In this document: piece after piece, positions 7,925 through 19,000 of the stretch
How the letters are laid out: the number at the start of each line of letters is the position of its first letter
Numbering within the stretch: position 1 is the first letter of the stretch
Origin: Martensiomyces pterosporus
Lineage: Eukaryota > Kickxellomycota > Kickxellomycetes > Kickxellales > Kickxellaceae
Assembly (NCBI GenBank): GCA_025201845.1
Contig: MU604021.1
Location: 14,583 to 64,733 of the forward strand
Direction of reading: 5' to 3'
DNA length: 50,151 nucleotides
Notes under the pieces: model-generated
What the model was told of the DNA's origin: nothing
Seen by the model: the letters and a program-made list of their open reading frames with translations, nothing else
Database searches by the model: none
Made by a program: the position numbers and the translations under genes

Positions 7925-9358
7925 TCAAGCAGCATCGACTTTCGCAGAGTCAGGCTCAGCTACCCTGTCTCCGCTCGTATAAAAACTGCTGACATGGTAG
8001 TTGCGATCTGGTACATCGACCTCTTGCGTAACTGGGTTACAGTATAACATACTACCCAACTGTATGGGGAAGCTCACAGTGTTCTTTCCGTCTGTAAGCC
8101 TATACACACGTACTCCTTCTGCGTTCAATCCCACTTCCCAGTCGGCTTGATCTAGGAACGGCTGTCCGAGCAGCAGCGGGTGTTTGAAGTCAGCTATCGC
8201 TACAACATCAGTAGAGATGCGTGTGTCGCCGATCTGCACCGGGACGTACGGGCAAACCCCAGAAGCACGTTTTCTCTGGTCGTTGACATCTACCACAGAG
8301 ATCGCTACCTCGTCGCAGAAGTCCAGCCCAATTTCCCGACACCACTGCAGGTTGCACACACTGACCGCAGATCCTGGAGCTATGACGATCTTAACGTCAC
8401 ATCCACAGACCTTTCCCCAAACTCTGACAGATGAGGCAGCATACGGAAGGCCTCGTGTCTCCGTCGCTTTAACCCCCTTGAATAGTCCCCTATCCATGTC
8501 CTCGCAGACTGCAATGCAAGCCCCGGCACGACAACCATCTCTGTCACAGTGGTAGCAGGTGATCCGGGCAGCGTCCTTCTCCTTCGTGAGTGCTTCGATC
8601 TTGAACGCCAGTTTCGCCAGTTTGTCCTTCAAATCATCGATCTCTCTATCCCTCAAGTGGTCCTTACTAAGCTCTGCCACTTTGGGGGTAGAAAACGCCG
8701 TTGGCTCAAGGCTCCTGTCTTTGCTTTCGCCACTATTACCCTCATCATCCCAATCTTGGTAGAAGGCTTGCAGGTTCTCATGATGCTCAGCTACTGCCTT
8801 GACCCTCTTAACGATGTCGCTGAAGTAAGCGGTTGTGTCATAGTTTCGTATGATTTCCTTGGCCCAGGAACGAGGGATGAACCAGATTAGTTTCCTGATC
8901 TTGATTGTTTCAGTCCAGTTGGTAACTAGGTTGATGAGCTCTCCGGCTATCACAATCCGCTGCACTGGGTTATTCTTGACATCGAGCGGTTTCGCAAGGT
9001 GCTCCTCTGCGATCTGCTCCGGCGTCTTCTCCCTTTCTTGGGGTTCGAGCAAACTCAAGAACGACTCCTTTGCCTTCTCCCAGTTGCCACCTGCAACCTT
9101 CGCGAAGTTATCAAAAATGAGTGCGTAGTCCTCTGTCATGTACTTAGAAGCCATCTTACATCTGTCCCTGCCTTGGACGCGGAGGTAATCGGCATGCCTC
9201 TCGAAAGTGAACAGGAACGAGAAAAGGTTTTCTCCCTGAAACTTAGGCGGCGGCATAATGGGCCACACAGGAAAACACTCGGCACCCCCCACGTTGGGTA
9301 CCATCCGCTCTGCTGCTTGTGAGTTTGCTGGTGCAGCATCGAGTTCGCACGGGTGCAT
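7925..9358 (-). CDS. Gag-protease ORF of LTR-element origin
   Basis: A 477-codon intact frame. Residues about 30-240 form a retrotransposon Gag-like helical region (FERHADYLRVQG, DRCKMASKYM, EQIAEEHL). A lysine-rich coiled coil (about 235-268) is followed by a short Cys cluster, CYHCDRDGC, resembling a degenerate zinc knuckle. Residues about 310-430 resemble a retroviral-type aspartic protease, ending in the conserved LLLGQPFLDQ flap-region motif. The catalytic motif, however, reads IAPGSAVSV where IDTGAxVS is expected, so the catalytic Asp is missing. No reverse transcriptase, RNase H or integrase follows. A TATA box at 9465-9471 suggests its own transcription. It may be a domesticated gag-protease or a fragment whose frame has survived by chance. 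It is homologous to the decayed copy at 7127. Confidence 0.75.
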   Translation of the reverse strand: MHPCELDAAPANSQAAERMVPNVGGAECFPVWPIMPPPKFQGENLFSFLFTFERHADYLRVQGRDRCKMASKYMTEDYALIFDNFAKVAGGNWEKAKESFLSLLEPQEREKTPEQIAEEHLAKPLDVKNNPVQRIVIAGELINLVTNWTETIKIRKLIWFIPRSWAKEIIRNYDTTAYFSDIVKRVKAVAEHHENLQAFYQDWDDEGNSGESKDRSLEPTAFSTPKVAELSKDHLRDREIDDLKDKLAKLAFKIEALTKEKDAARITCYHCDRDGCRAGACIAVCEDMDRGLFKGVKATETRGLPYAASSVRVWGKVCGCDVKIVIAPGSAVSVCNLQWCREIGLDFCDEVAISVVDVNDQRKRASGVCPYVPVQIGDTRISTDVVAIADFKHPLLLGQPFLDQADWEVGLNAEGVRVYRLTDGKNTVSFPIQLGSMLYCNPVTQEVDVPDRNYHVSSFYTSGDRVAEPDSAKVDAA

Positions 9359-9464
9359 AGTCGTGGACTAAAGGCTAAGATGTAGATATACTGGCGAGTT
9401 AATAAGTGCTACTTGGGCCTCAGCTTGCTTGTTGTCTCCTTCAATAACTGAGGCAGCTGGCTCC

Positions 9465-9471
9465 TTTTATA
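9465..9471 (-). promoter_or_regulatory. TATA box of the gag-protease gene
   Basis: TATAAAA on the minus strand, 107 nt before the ATG, in the context GGTATAAAAGGAG, the same position and context as the TATA of the LTR at 35097-35489. A second TATATAAA occurs near 9615 on the same strand. Confidence 0.5.
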
Positions 9472-9924
9472 CCGATTCCTTAGTCTGGTTGCAGGATAGG
9501 TTGTTGCAAACTAGGGGGCAGGTGGTGAGTCACGGAGTATGTTGAACTAAAAGTTAAAGAGTGAAGAATGGAAGAATGAAGACAGGAAACCACTGGAAAG
9601 ATCTTGGGTCGCCAGACCTTTATATAGGGCGTGTCGCATGCCATAGGTAGTGGCCTGGCTTAAGAAAAGAAAAGAGCATAATGATCGCTTATTGGCCCAT
9701 TTTCGCACAATAATGAGTTAGCGTGCGGCGTAGGTATTCGTCAGCATTCGATTGAATCTTTGTACGCAGCCACATGGGTTCTCAAGACCCTCAAGTACCT
9801 TATGCGGTAAAGGTCGTCTGTTTGCACAACCCCGTGAGCAGCAGTCACTCTAGGAATCTGCAGCAGTTGATGAATCATTAGTGCTATGGCTGTGACGATA
9901 ACGAGAGCACTGCGGGTTGAAGAA
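9472..9924. other. Intergenic part of the retroelement island
   Basis: No gene is seen. The part near 9472-9640 is the upstream region of the gag-protease gene and includes a second minus-strand TATA-like site. The rest has no recognisable repeat or coding frame. Confidence 0.4.
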
Positions 9925-10112
9925 TTGGACGAGTATAAACGCGACGAGGGATCTCTGGGTTAGAAGAAGCAAATCATCCAACAAGATATAAATCTATCAT
10001 CTACTTAACATAGTATCTTTTACCACTAAATAACATTTGGATTTAACCCTATGCCCCCAATGCCTCCCAGCAACCGTGATGTTGCACCGGCAAACCTGCA
10101 CGCAGCATAACA
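9925..10112 (+). repeat. Partial LTR, P-type copy 3 (3' part)
   Basis: It has a TATAAA (9934-9939), a GAAGAAGCAA block, and a start-codon region whose GTTGCACCGGCAAACCTG matches the gag N-terminal coding sequence of the other LTRs. The likely 3' end is GCAGCATAACA. The 5' half is missing or too diverged to align. The 59 bp after it match the 3' flank of the copy at 10551-10911, around AGTCCTTTAGTCAGA. Confidence 0.55.
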
Positions 10113-10170
10113 TTACCATTTCGCTCAGATTGCCGGTCTATGAGTCCTTTAGTCAGATTCATAACAAATG

Positions 10171-10550
10171 TGTTGCTGCAAGCAGGCTAGCCAGTGCAGT
10201 CGGGATTTCTGAAGGGTGCATAGTTCAGGGCTGAAGTGATTTGATATATGGTGTGACGTGTTAAGAATATTCTGATACTGGTGATTTAAGCCGATGAACT
10301 ACTTGATGATTGGATGATGTTTGTGAAAATGAGGCATGTTATGCCATGGGAGCGAGTTGACTGTGAAAAGACATCCATGTCCGCTGGAACCACTGTGAAG
10401 AGCACCAACGACCGTATGTGAGAACAGCTGCAAGGAACCTCAGGAACTACCATTGAGTCGTACTACAATACTAATGTCACCGTCCTTCAGGACTGACACG
10501 GATACATGACGAATCCACTGAGTCTGAGAGGATACCTGTTACAGCATGAC
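10171..10550 (-). repeat. LTR, M-type copy 1
   Basis: On the minus strand it begins GTCATGCTGTAACAGG and ends ...CTTGCAGCAACA. It matches the LTR at 35097-35489, including the GTGTCA and CGTCAT blocks, and it contains the gag N-terminal codons MHPSEIPTA starting at 10221. Its 5' end directly abuts the 5' end of the plus-strand LTR at 10551. Confidence 0.7.
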
Positions 10551-10911
10551 TGTCATGCCGTAATCGATATCCCTCCAATGTCAAAGGATTTGTTGCTGAG
10601 AACAATTTGTGCTACTGTCTGCTACTGCAACCACCGCCAACGTTGTAACGTGCTTTCTGGCGCTCGGTTGTTACCGCCAAAGTTTCTGCTTGTGGGGTCG
10701 GATATTGAGAATTATACTACCTGCCGGAGTGTATACAAGTTAGGCGGAGGATCAGTATAAACGCCTTAGTCTAGCTTAGTCTTCGGAAGAAACATGATAT
10801 ACTTTTGAGTAGCTAAAGAGAATAGGAAACATCATCTACTTCTAACACCACCCTCATCATGCACTCCACCGAACTCGACGCTGCACCGGTGAACCCGCTT
10901 ACAACACAACA
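10551..10911 (+). repeat. LTR, P-type copy 2
   Basis: It begins TGTCATGCCGTAATCG and ends CAACACAACA, so TGT...ACA. It has a TATAAA near 10756 and an ATG at 10859 opening a frame, MHSTELDAAPVNPL, that parallels the N-terminus of the gag-protease gene. The frame ends after 34 codons in flanking sequence. The LTR end is 79 bp before the 5' end of tRNA-Phe. Confidence 0.72.
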
Positions 10912-10990
10912 AACAATCATTCCGCTCGGATTGTCAATCTGTAAGTCCTTTAGTCAGAACAAATAAAAAATCAGCTGGATAAGGAGATCT

Positions 10991-11063
10991 GGGGCTTTAG
11001 CTCATCTGGGAGAGCGTGTGACTGAAGTTCATAAGGTACCGTGTTCGATCCACGGAAGCCCCA
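10991..11063 (+). tRNA. tRNA-Phe (anticodon GAA)
   Basis: A 73-nt cloverleaf. Acceptor GGGGCTT pairs with AAGCCCC and the discriminator is A. D arm GCTC/GAGC. Anticodon stem TGTGA/TCATA has one G-U pair and loop CTGAAGT, so the anticodon is GAA (phenylalanine). T arm CCGTG/CACGG has loop TTCGATC. It lies directly 3' of the retroelement island. Confidence 0.92.
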
Positions 11064-11569
11064 CTCAGATTCTTTTTGTGTCTGGTGATCACTTTTTGCA
11101 TTTGGTGTGGAGTGAGGTGGCTGCTGTTTGCGGTGGTGCTTGGCAGCAGCACAACGACTTTATTTTCTTGATCGATGCCGTATGCCAACACTAGGAAACG
11201 GATTTGTCGTAATGCGAAGCGGCAATTAGATTTTGCTGCATCTCACAAGTGGAAAGCAAGCGAGCAGCTGCCAGTATGCTGACGTGTTTTTGCGATGGAG
11301 CGTCATCATAGTGGGTGCTGCCAAAAGAAGCAAGAGGGTTGCATCACATCACATCGCATTGCATGGGAGCCGACAAGTGCCATTCGCCCTCTTTTTTTTG
11401 CCCAGACGCTTTTCCGGCGTGTTTACGTCTTTTTTCAGTGTGGGCGGTCCTTGATTGCTAGGGGCTTTTGAGATAGACGGGGTGCGCGGTTCCTCCTCCC
11501 TGGCTGCTGCCTCGCACTCTAATATGCAGATCCTGTCTGTGGCATGTAAACAATCAGCGAGAAAAGGCG
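11064..11569. other. Intergenic stretch after tRNA-Phe
   Basis: I see nothing gene-like here. Short frames on both strands lack domains and splice support. Confidence 0.4.
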
Positions 11570-11782
11570 CTATTGCTGCGCATGGCTAAAAATAAACAGG
11601 GCGAGCAAGGTTGAGGGCACTATACCCGACGGAAACGCAATAAAGCCAAACTCGATTGCAGCACGGCCAGCTGGGGAAGGACCCTTGCCGATGTCGCTGG
11701 TATAGTATGCCCCAGGCTTTTTGCTCTTCAATAGCAATTCCGCGCCGTCGTTGTTGTCTGCATTTGTAGAATCACAAGCATG
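11570..11782 (-). other. Coding-like segment with hydrophobic C-terminus
   Basis: A 70-codon open frame without an ATG ends at TAG 11570-11572. It encodes GAYYTSDIGKGPSPAGR and then a hydrophobic stretch rich in F, I, L and P (FIAFPSGIVPSTLLALFIF). A TACAAATGCAG acceptor-like site at the 5' side would make it a terminal exon, but I found no donor exon. It could be a remnant of a membrane protein or a chance frame. The family is not recognised. Confidence 0.25.
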
Positions 11783-12854
11783 TCATCGCAGTGCGCAGCA
11801 TGGAAGAAAGGCCAGCCATTCATTGCCTCTCGCGCTGATGCTTGTGTGAATTTCCTAATGTGGAGAGAACGGGGGGTGGCAAGCAGTAGCATGGCAGTGG
11901 AATTGTCGGAGCACCAGAGAATGGCTTGCTGGATACACAGGAGGTTCATTCGCGTTTCTTGGAAGCAGGCAGAGGATGTGTGGCAGGCAGTGCTACTGAG
12001 CAATTATTTATTGTTTACAAATTGCTACCTATACACGTAGATATAGGGCGCGAAATAAAAGCGTGGCACACAAATCGCGCGGGCGGACATGGTGTGGTTA
12101 TTTGGAGAAATAGCGTGTGTCTTGCGCGAGGCAGCCTGGCGTTGGATGTAGCACACATGATACACAGAGAAAGAGTACAAGGCAGCTACAATGGAGAGCT
12201 GCCTTGATGCAAAGGGCAGCTGGCATGATGGCAATCAATAGTGCGGTTGCATTTCTCGCTCGCGTATTCAAGGGGCCAGCGCCGACGAAAATAGGGACAC
12301 TTTTGTGCTTGATGTCGGGCATTCGGGCCTGTGATTGGCGGGCGCCGTTTCTGTAAACAAGTTCGCTTTTTGGGATCAACAATTGGGCTTTGTGCGCTCT
12401 TCTGCTTCAAGCGAGGACACCGCTGCTTTCTGTTCCACCCTGGCCAAAGTAGGCAAGGGCCAAGAGCGGCTCGCCTCCCTCTTGGAGCTTCTTTTTTCTT
12501 TGAAGGAGTTTGAAATCCCCTTTATTTAAAACACCGCCCGGCCCCTCCCAGCGACTTCTGGCCCCTACCCCAAGTCAACTTTTCTTCAGCTCCTCTTCGC
12601 ATCTCTTCACACACAAACACACACTTCTCCAGTGCATTGATTCTATACACGCATATACTCTCCGCCAAATCAAACCAACAAAGCCAAAGAACAGCTTGCT
12701 CTGTTACTATTGCCTTCTTCCCTCCTTTGTCTATTCACACACAAATTATATCTGCCCACCGCTCTTACTGCCGCTTTCTTGCTTCTCTCTATTCCTCCTC
12801 CCTACTCGTTTCTCTCTACATTACATATACTACCACAGCCAATAACATAGTAAG
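11783..12854. other. Upstream region of the PH-domain gene
   Basis: No firm gene. A TTTATTTAAA element at about 12521-12530 is followed by a strongly pyrimidine-rich leader (about 12530-12840), typical of a core promoter and 5' UTR for the gene starting at 12855. A plus-strand 65-codon frame ending at 12529 has no ATG and follows an in-frame TGA. Confidence 0.45.
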
Positions 12855-15847
12855 ATGGCCTCGATGGTTGAAGACAGCTGGGTTGTTGTTGACAAGACCT
12901 CCAATGGGTCGCTTCGCGCCAAAGCCAGCCACGAGTCTCTCTACCTGAGCGACGGCTTTGAGGGCGCAGCCAGCAAGCCCCGCGTGCACATCCACAACGC
13001 CGGCAACAGCAGCGCAAAAAAGGTTGCTATCAACGATGCTTTGGCCCCTGAGCTCCTTGACTGGATTAGCAATGCGGCTGCCGAGTCCTCCACCGCGCTG
13101 CCGCTTGCCGACAGAAACACATCTGTGTCAAAGAGCTCGTACCGCACCAACAGCAGCTCTGCAGGTAGCCGCCAGCGCCGGACGCCTAGGCGGTCGAGCG
13201 TGCATGCTACTGCCGAGGTCTCCACTGCTGCTTCAAAGTATCCTAATCAGGGCTCGTTCCTCCCCATTGATGCCAGCGAGTATCACAATGAGGGCATGTT
13301 TGTTGTCAAGGTGCTTGAGGTCAAGCAAATTGGTGCCGCTAAGCGTAAGTTCTCGTCCTATTGTTCCCTAAAGCCGCAAATTTAGGTTGGAGTGCGCTGT
13401 TGTCTCCAGTGGTTCATTGTGCTCCTTTGTTTATGGCACCTCCGCACTAATGAACACAAGCGGAAATTTGTTTCAATGCACTTTACTGTTTTGTAGCGAT
13501 GAACTTGCAGTGCGTGGCGCAGGTCGGCGAGGAGCGCTTCGTCATCCCGCCTGTCCTTTCAAAGCCAAAGAACTACAACTCGTGGTCTGCCAAAATGGAC
13601 GACACATTTGTCTTTGACGTCAGCCGCCAGTTCACTTTCAACCTCGGAGTGTACGGCACGCACCCACACCAGCCGCGCTCCAAGCCCGCAGCATCGCTTT
13701 CCAGCAGAGTCGCCCTGGGCACTCGGCGCCACGCTGTAGGCACCACTAGCAGCAACCACAACTCGCTGCACTCGTTGCTGAGCACCAACTCCTCGCGCAC
13801 CAAATCAAAGCTGCTTAGCGGTCTGCGCAAGGTCTTCCGCGGCAAGCACGTGGCTGACTCGCCAGCCAACGACCCAGCATACACTGGGTACACACCTCAT
13901 CCCTCGCCCCTGTCTTACAGCTCCAACCGCAACAGCATGGCTACTGTTGCCGAGGATGCGTCGATGATGACCTTTGAGCAAGACGACGTGTTGCTTGAGG
14001 AGACCACCGATGAGATGGGCCGCCATATCCAGGTTCAGAAGCACTCGGTCCCCTCTACGCCGGCCTCCGATATCTCGATGCTGCCCAGCATGCCGGGCGT
14101 CAGCAGCCTGATGACTGCCGTCTCGGGTAGCCGCGATAACCACCAGTACCAGTGCCAGAACTACCCTTCGGCCACTGCTGCTTCCAGACTGTCCTCTTAC
14201 TTGCCGCGCAGCCGTGCGCAGACCACAACGTCGTCTCACGAAATCAACTACAACGGCCCCCGCTTGCGCGCCTTCTCCAATGCCTCGACAATCTCAAGCA
14301 CGCCCAAGCCGCTCGGCGAGCTGTTCCTGGATTTCAAGGTTGACAGGCGGGAGAAGCGTCGTGCCACATTCGTTCTCCCGGTGGTCAATCAGGAGCAAGT
14401 TGCGATGCGCGGCGGGTCCCACGTCGAGATGGCTGTTGTTCTCGAGTATGGAATCATCGTCAACGAGACCTACGAGGAGCGCTGCGAGAGGCTACGTCGT
14501 GAGCAGCGCAGGGAGGAGATGGACCGTGCCCTGCATAGGCGCCAGGAGATGGAGCGCCAGTGGGCTGCCGTCGACGAGCAGGACAAGCTGCCGAGACTGC
14601 GTGGATACGTCAACATCTTCACCCGCGGCGGCCGTGTCTCCACGTGGAAGCGCTACTGGGGTGTGCTCAGCTGCGCGCGCATCCTCTTTTACGAGAGTGA
14701 GCACGAAGAAGAGCAAGGCCAGCAGCCCGTGGCCAAGGTTTCGCTCTTCCACCTCCACGATGCCGGAGTCCCCGAGTCCGACCTCGTCAGCATTGGTCCT
14801 TCGGGCATTGAGCTCAGGCTTTCGCCGTTGGCCATGACGGACCGCCATCGCAGACAGAGCGCATTCCCACGCAAGTCCGAGCTGGACCCATGCATGATGG
14901 CTGCCTCTGAATTCCATCCCATGCCGCCCCGTGCCGGCTGCCATCTGGGTATATCGCAGGCGCAAGATGCGATGATGGATGGCGCTGGTGTGGATGAGGC
15001 CAACCAGCGCACCCTGACGGCCTCCGCCATCGACCCCATGGCTCTGGACGAGGACGACGCCATGCTGTACAAGTACAGCGACTGGCAGTGCCGCGTCTAC
15101 TTCCTCCTTGACACCCTCGCGGACCGCGATCTCTGGCTGCACGAGCTCAGCAACGTCACCGTTCCTAGTGCCGAGTTTGCTCGCTTCCGTGCCCGCCAGC
15201 GCAAGGCATGGAAGGCCGAGGAGTTTGAGCAGGCCACCGAGAGCCTTCGCCAGTGCGGCAAGCAGCTGCAGGTGCTGAACGGCCATTCTCTGACCAACAT
15301 GTCGGCTGCTCACAACGCCTATGCAAGGAAGGTGTTTGTCGACTCCATCGGCCAGTCCACCGGCGCCCGCATCGTCTCGATGTCAGCAGCAGGTCTTTGT
15401 GGAGAGTTTGGTGGCAGCACCTTGACCAACGCAAAGTTTGCGCCCAGAATTGCCAGCCTAGGCCAGCACAGCGGCAACTTGTTCCCCTTGCAGCAGCAGC
15501 CCCGCAAGGTCAGCAGCGGCCAGAGAATGCCCCTGCCCGTGGACCTGCGTCTTGGAAGCAGCGGCAACGCGCCGGTGTTCAAGCTGTTCAAGGGGTCGGA
15601 GACGCAGCCGCCGGCGGCCAAGCGTCTCAAGGCCCGCCGATCGAGCAGCATGGGCGACTTGCGCAAGAGCCTGTCGAGCAGCGATTCCTCGTCGGATGAT
15701 GGGTCGCCAGTGACTGCCAAGTCTTCGCTCTCGCGTCGTGGCAGCGGCGCGAGCACGGTCATTCAGGTTGTTGGCAAGGCCATGGAGCGCCGGCCCGGCA
15801 CGGTCACCCGCCGGTTCCTCTTTGTCTGGAACGTCAACGACCTCTAA
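12855..15847 (+). CDS. Anillin/Bud4-like PH-domain protein
   Basis: Two exons (12855-13344 and 13497-15847) encode 946 residues. The 152-nt intron has a GTAAGT donor and TTTTGTAG acceptor, and splicing restores phase (AAK|PMNLQC). Residues about 145-225 form a beta-rich segment (GMFVVKVLEVKQI, FVFDVSRQFTFNLGVYG) resembling a C2/anillin-homology fold. Serine-rich disordered sequence follows. A second beta-rich block (ELFLDFKVDRREKR) and a highly charged helix (about 490-522) lead into a PH domain (about 530-720) containing LRGYVNIFTRGG and WKRYWGVLSC and ending DRDLWLHEL, split by a long insert. The tail is basic and serine-rich. This order is that of anillin/Bud4/Mid2-type septin and cytokinesis organisers. 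The assignment rests on architecture, not on a search. A general PH adaptor is the alternative. Confidence 0.72.
13345..13496 (+). other. Spliceosomal intron in the PH-domain gene
   Basis: A 152-nt phase-1 intron with donor GTAAGT and acceptor TTTTGTAG. It contains an ACTAATGAAC branch-like site about 45 nt before the acceptor. Reading through it gives a stop at 13383. Confidence 0.85.
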
Positions 15848-16014
15848 GACAGCCACGCATTCCCTGCCTGGCCAGGGCGTGGCTTGTTTTGTTTATTAAA
15901 ATGCCGATTTTTGTACACTGCCGGCACATCTTATCTTCTCACTTGAGCGTAAATACATATTCAGTTTAGCAGCTTGCTTTTGGATACACGGAAAGGTGAA
16001 ATGGAACCGGCGCT

Positions 16015-19000
16015 TCAGGGTGCCAGCGGCTCGATGTCCTTGCTCCTGCACGCCTCCAGGTACGCCGTCCTGATGCTCTTGACCATGTTTGTGGATCTGG
16101 CCTTGCGGGCCTTGTACATCTGGGCGTCGATTTTCTTGTCCGCGCCCAGCCTGCACACCTGCTGCGCTGTGACCCACTTCCACGACCTGCTCGCGCTGTT
16201 GGAGCTGAAGAAGTACACCAGGGTGCTGTGCGAGTCGTCGCGTCTATCGCTGTGAACCTCCCGTGGGATGTTGGCGTCGTCGGGGTCGTAGGTCTCGGCG
16301 GGGAACCACGGGTACGACGGCATCTTGGCCCACACTGCAGTACCGACGGGGTACGTGGATGGGTCCTCACCCAAAGACGCAGCGGTGTGCAGCGTGCCCT
16401 TGCGATCCGCCGACCCGCCCGGCCTTTTCCTGGTCGGCGACTGCTCGCTGCGCTGTCTCTTGCTCGCCGATTGCTCGGCATCGGCGGGGCTGCCGCTACT
16501 GCCGCTCTCGCCTCTCCTGCGCTTCACTGCGCTCGATGGCGCATCGCCAGCCGCTTGAGGATTGGTGTCGCCGGCTGTTTTTCTCAGCCGCTCCTTGAGC
16601 ACATTAATGTTGTCAGGAATATCGCTGTCGGGGCTACCTTGCTGATTGCCGCTCTTGGCATCGCTGCCGTGGTAATGCGCATATCTTGCTCTCTGGCTCA
16701 TCCGCACATCAGGCGGCGGCACAGAGAGCTGCTCGAACAGGGTCATGCGCCGCCGGGGTCTTGCTACTGCGCCGGCGTCGTTGAGAGACGGAGACAAGTC
16801 CTCAGCACCAAGAGAGTCAGTGGGTTCCTCGACTACCTCCGTGATCCACGCCCACCCTTTCGCCTTCTTTCTTGGTTTTGGTGGCGGCTGCTCCATTGGC
16901 TCGTCTTCCTGGCGTTCCTCTTGCTCCTCTTTGGCTCTTGCCTCCTCGGCCACATCAGTGTTGTCGGCAGCAGTATCAGCGGGTTTCTCATCACCACTAG
17001 CTGGCTCCGGCCCCACCCTGGTCTCTGCGTCGGGAGCCGGGGATGCCTCTGGTTGCTCGTCAGCTTGCTCACAAGATACAGACACGGGCTCGGCATGGTC
17101 CGTGGAATGGGAGCCACTACTCCCTTCCGAATTCTGCCCAGGCGCCTTGTTTGGCGCTGGCACAAGCGCTGCTGGAACTGGCAGATCTGCAGGCACGTCA
17201 TTTTCAGCTACTTGCTTGCTGCGGGACCTAGTCATCGGCGAAGTAACCTCGCTCGTGGGCTTGCCCGACTCCTGCTTGGCTTCGCCTGCCTCCGCAATGT
17301 CGTTCTCAATATCCTCATCCGACGACTGCGCATAGTCACTGGGCAGGGGTCTGGGATCCGCCGTGTTCAGCGAGAAAATATCAAAGTCCACATCGATCAA
17401 CAGCCTCCCCGTCTCCGGGTCAACGGGCATTTTCCGAGCCTCTGCTCGTGCCTTAGCCATCAGCCGATCAATGTGCCTCTTGACCCTCGTCGCCAGCTGG
17501 TAGTAATACGTAGTGGGCTTATTGTACGCCATGCAGTTCCTCACGACCAAGTTCAGATCATACTCGAACACCTCAATCGAGCGATATCTGAACTCCTCCA
17601 GCTTCCGTTTGATCGTTCCAAAATCCATCGGCTCCTTAATAAACAGGTGGTAGTCCGGCGCCTCCTCCGCCGACACCGGGTGGCTGAGGGCGCCCCTTGG
17701 GTCGCGTTTCTCCAGCAGCTCGTCAATAACGGGCATAAGCACCGGTGTCAGCGGGTCAACGATCCTCTGCAGGTACTCGACTTGCAGCCTGGCTCTCTTC
17801 AGCTTCTCCCTCTCCCTGCGCCTGACGCTCTCTACCAGCAGGCGCACGCGTTCCAGATCGGTTCTAATGCGGCGGATGAACATCTGCCGCTGCTCCTCCT
17901 CCATCTCCAACGCGCGCTGCTGCGTGGCCGAGGCAGTCCACGGCTCCAGGTGCAGGCGCTTGAGTAGTGGTGCACCATGGCGCACCGACCGCTTGAGCGC
18001 CCAGTAGCGAGCTATTTGGGTCATTAGCTTGGCTCTTTGGGCGACGCCGATGCGGTTGGCTGGAATGCTGTCCAGCACTCGATTATATACAAACTCGTTG
18101 AGCACAGGGCGGTCTGGATTGAACACCTTCATTGTGAGCTTGAGCGACGCGTCCTCGCTCGACTTCAGACAGCCCGATGCCAGTGGGTCCCCGCCGGCTG
18201 CCACTTCCTCTGCCGCCGCATTGGCCTTTTTGAACAAGTCAGTGGTATCCGCCGTTGCCTCAGTCAAAATGCTCGGTGCAGCGGGGGGCCAAGCGGAGCT
18301 GCCATGAGCCGAATTGACAGCCAGGGGTGTCGCTGACCCAGGGGTGGCAGTCAAGACAGCACCAGCAGGCGCAGCGGCGGCTGGAGTGCCTGAGGCGACC
18401 GGTTTGCTGCCGTTGATGCTGCCGGAGAGCAGCGACGTAAGGTCCATAGACATAAGCGACAGTGACGCAGGTCCCGTATAGTTCCTGCGCCGCGTGCCCA
18501 GTGACTTCAGCGGTGCTGCCAAATCTACCTTTTGCGAGTGGCTAGCGGGCGTGTGGCGCTCGCAATAAGCGCGGAACACCGGCTCGCCCGTTCTCTTATC
18601 GGGCTTCACGCTCATAGCCAAATGCGCCTTCCTAGCACAAGTCGCATGGAAAGCCGTAAAGCACTGACGGTGCGAGCACTGAATACAGGCACCCACCTTC
18701 CTGTGGCACAAATGGCAGTACAGTTTCCACCGCGACCTGGGAATCTGGTCTACGCTGTCAATGGGCTCCATATACACAGTGTTGGAGATGCCGACTTCGG
18801 GGATCCACAGGGCACACAGCAAGTGTGCCCACTTATTGGTTGTCGTCTTTTTGAACGCGCCCCCACGCTGTGGGCACAAGATGCACGAGACAGCCTTGTC
18901 CGGCGACAGCATGCATTTGCGGCACAGCCACTGCCCCTCCGGGATGTAAGGAACGCCGTAGCAGTCCTGGTGCACGGCCAAGTTGCATCCGTCGCAGAAG

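Noticed and set aside
12335..12529. Plus-strand frame ending LLELLFSLKEFEIPFI before the PH-domain gene
   Set aside because: The composition is protein-like, but there is no ATG, an in-frame TGA lies just upstream, and it overlaps the likely core promoter. A 65-codon run is expected by chance in this much sequence.
16228..17967. 579-codon plus-strand frame opposite the BRPF gene
   Set aside because: Antisense shadow of the bromodomain-to-PWWP part. It has no motif and is Arg/Leu-rich as expected from reversed codons.
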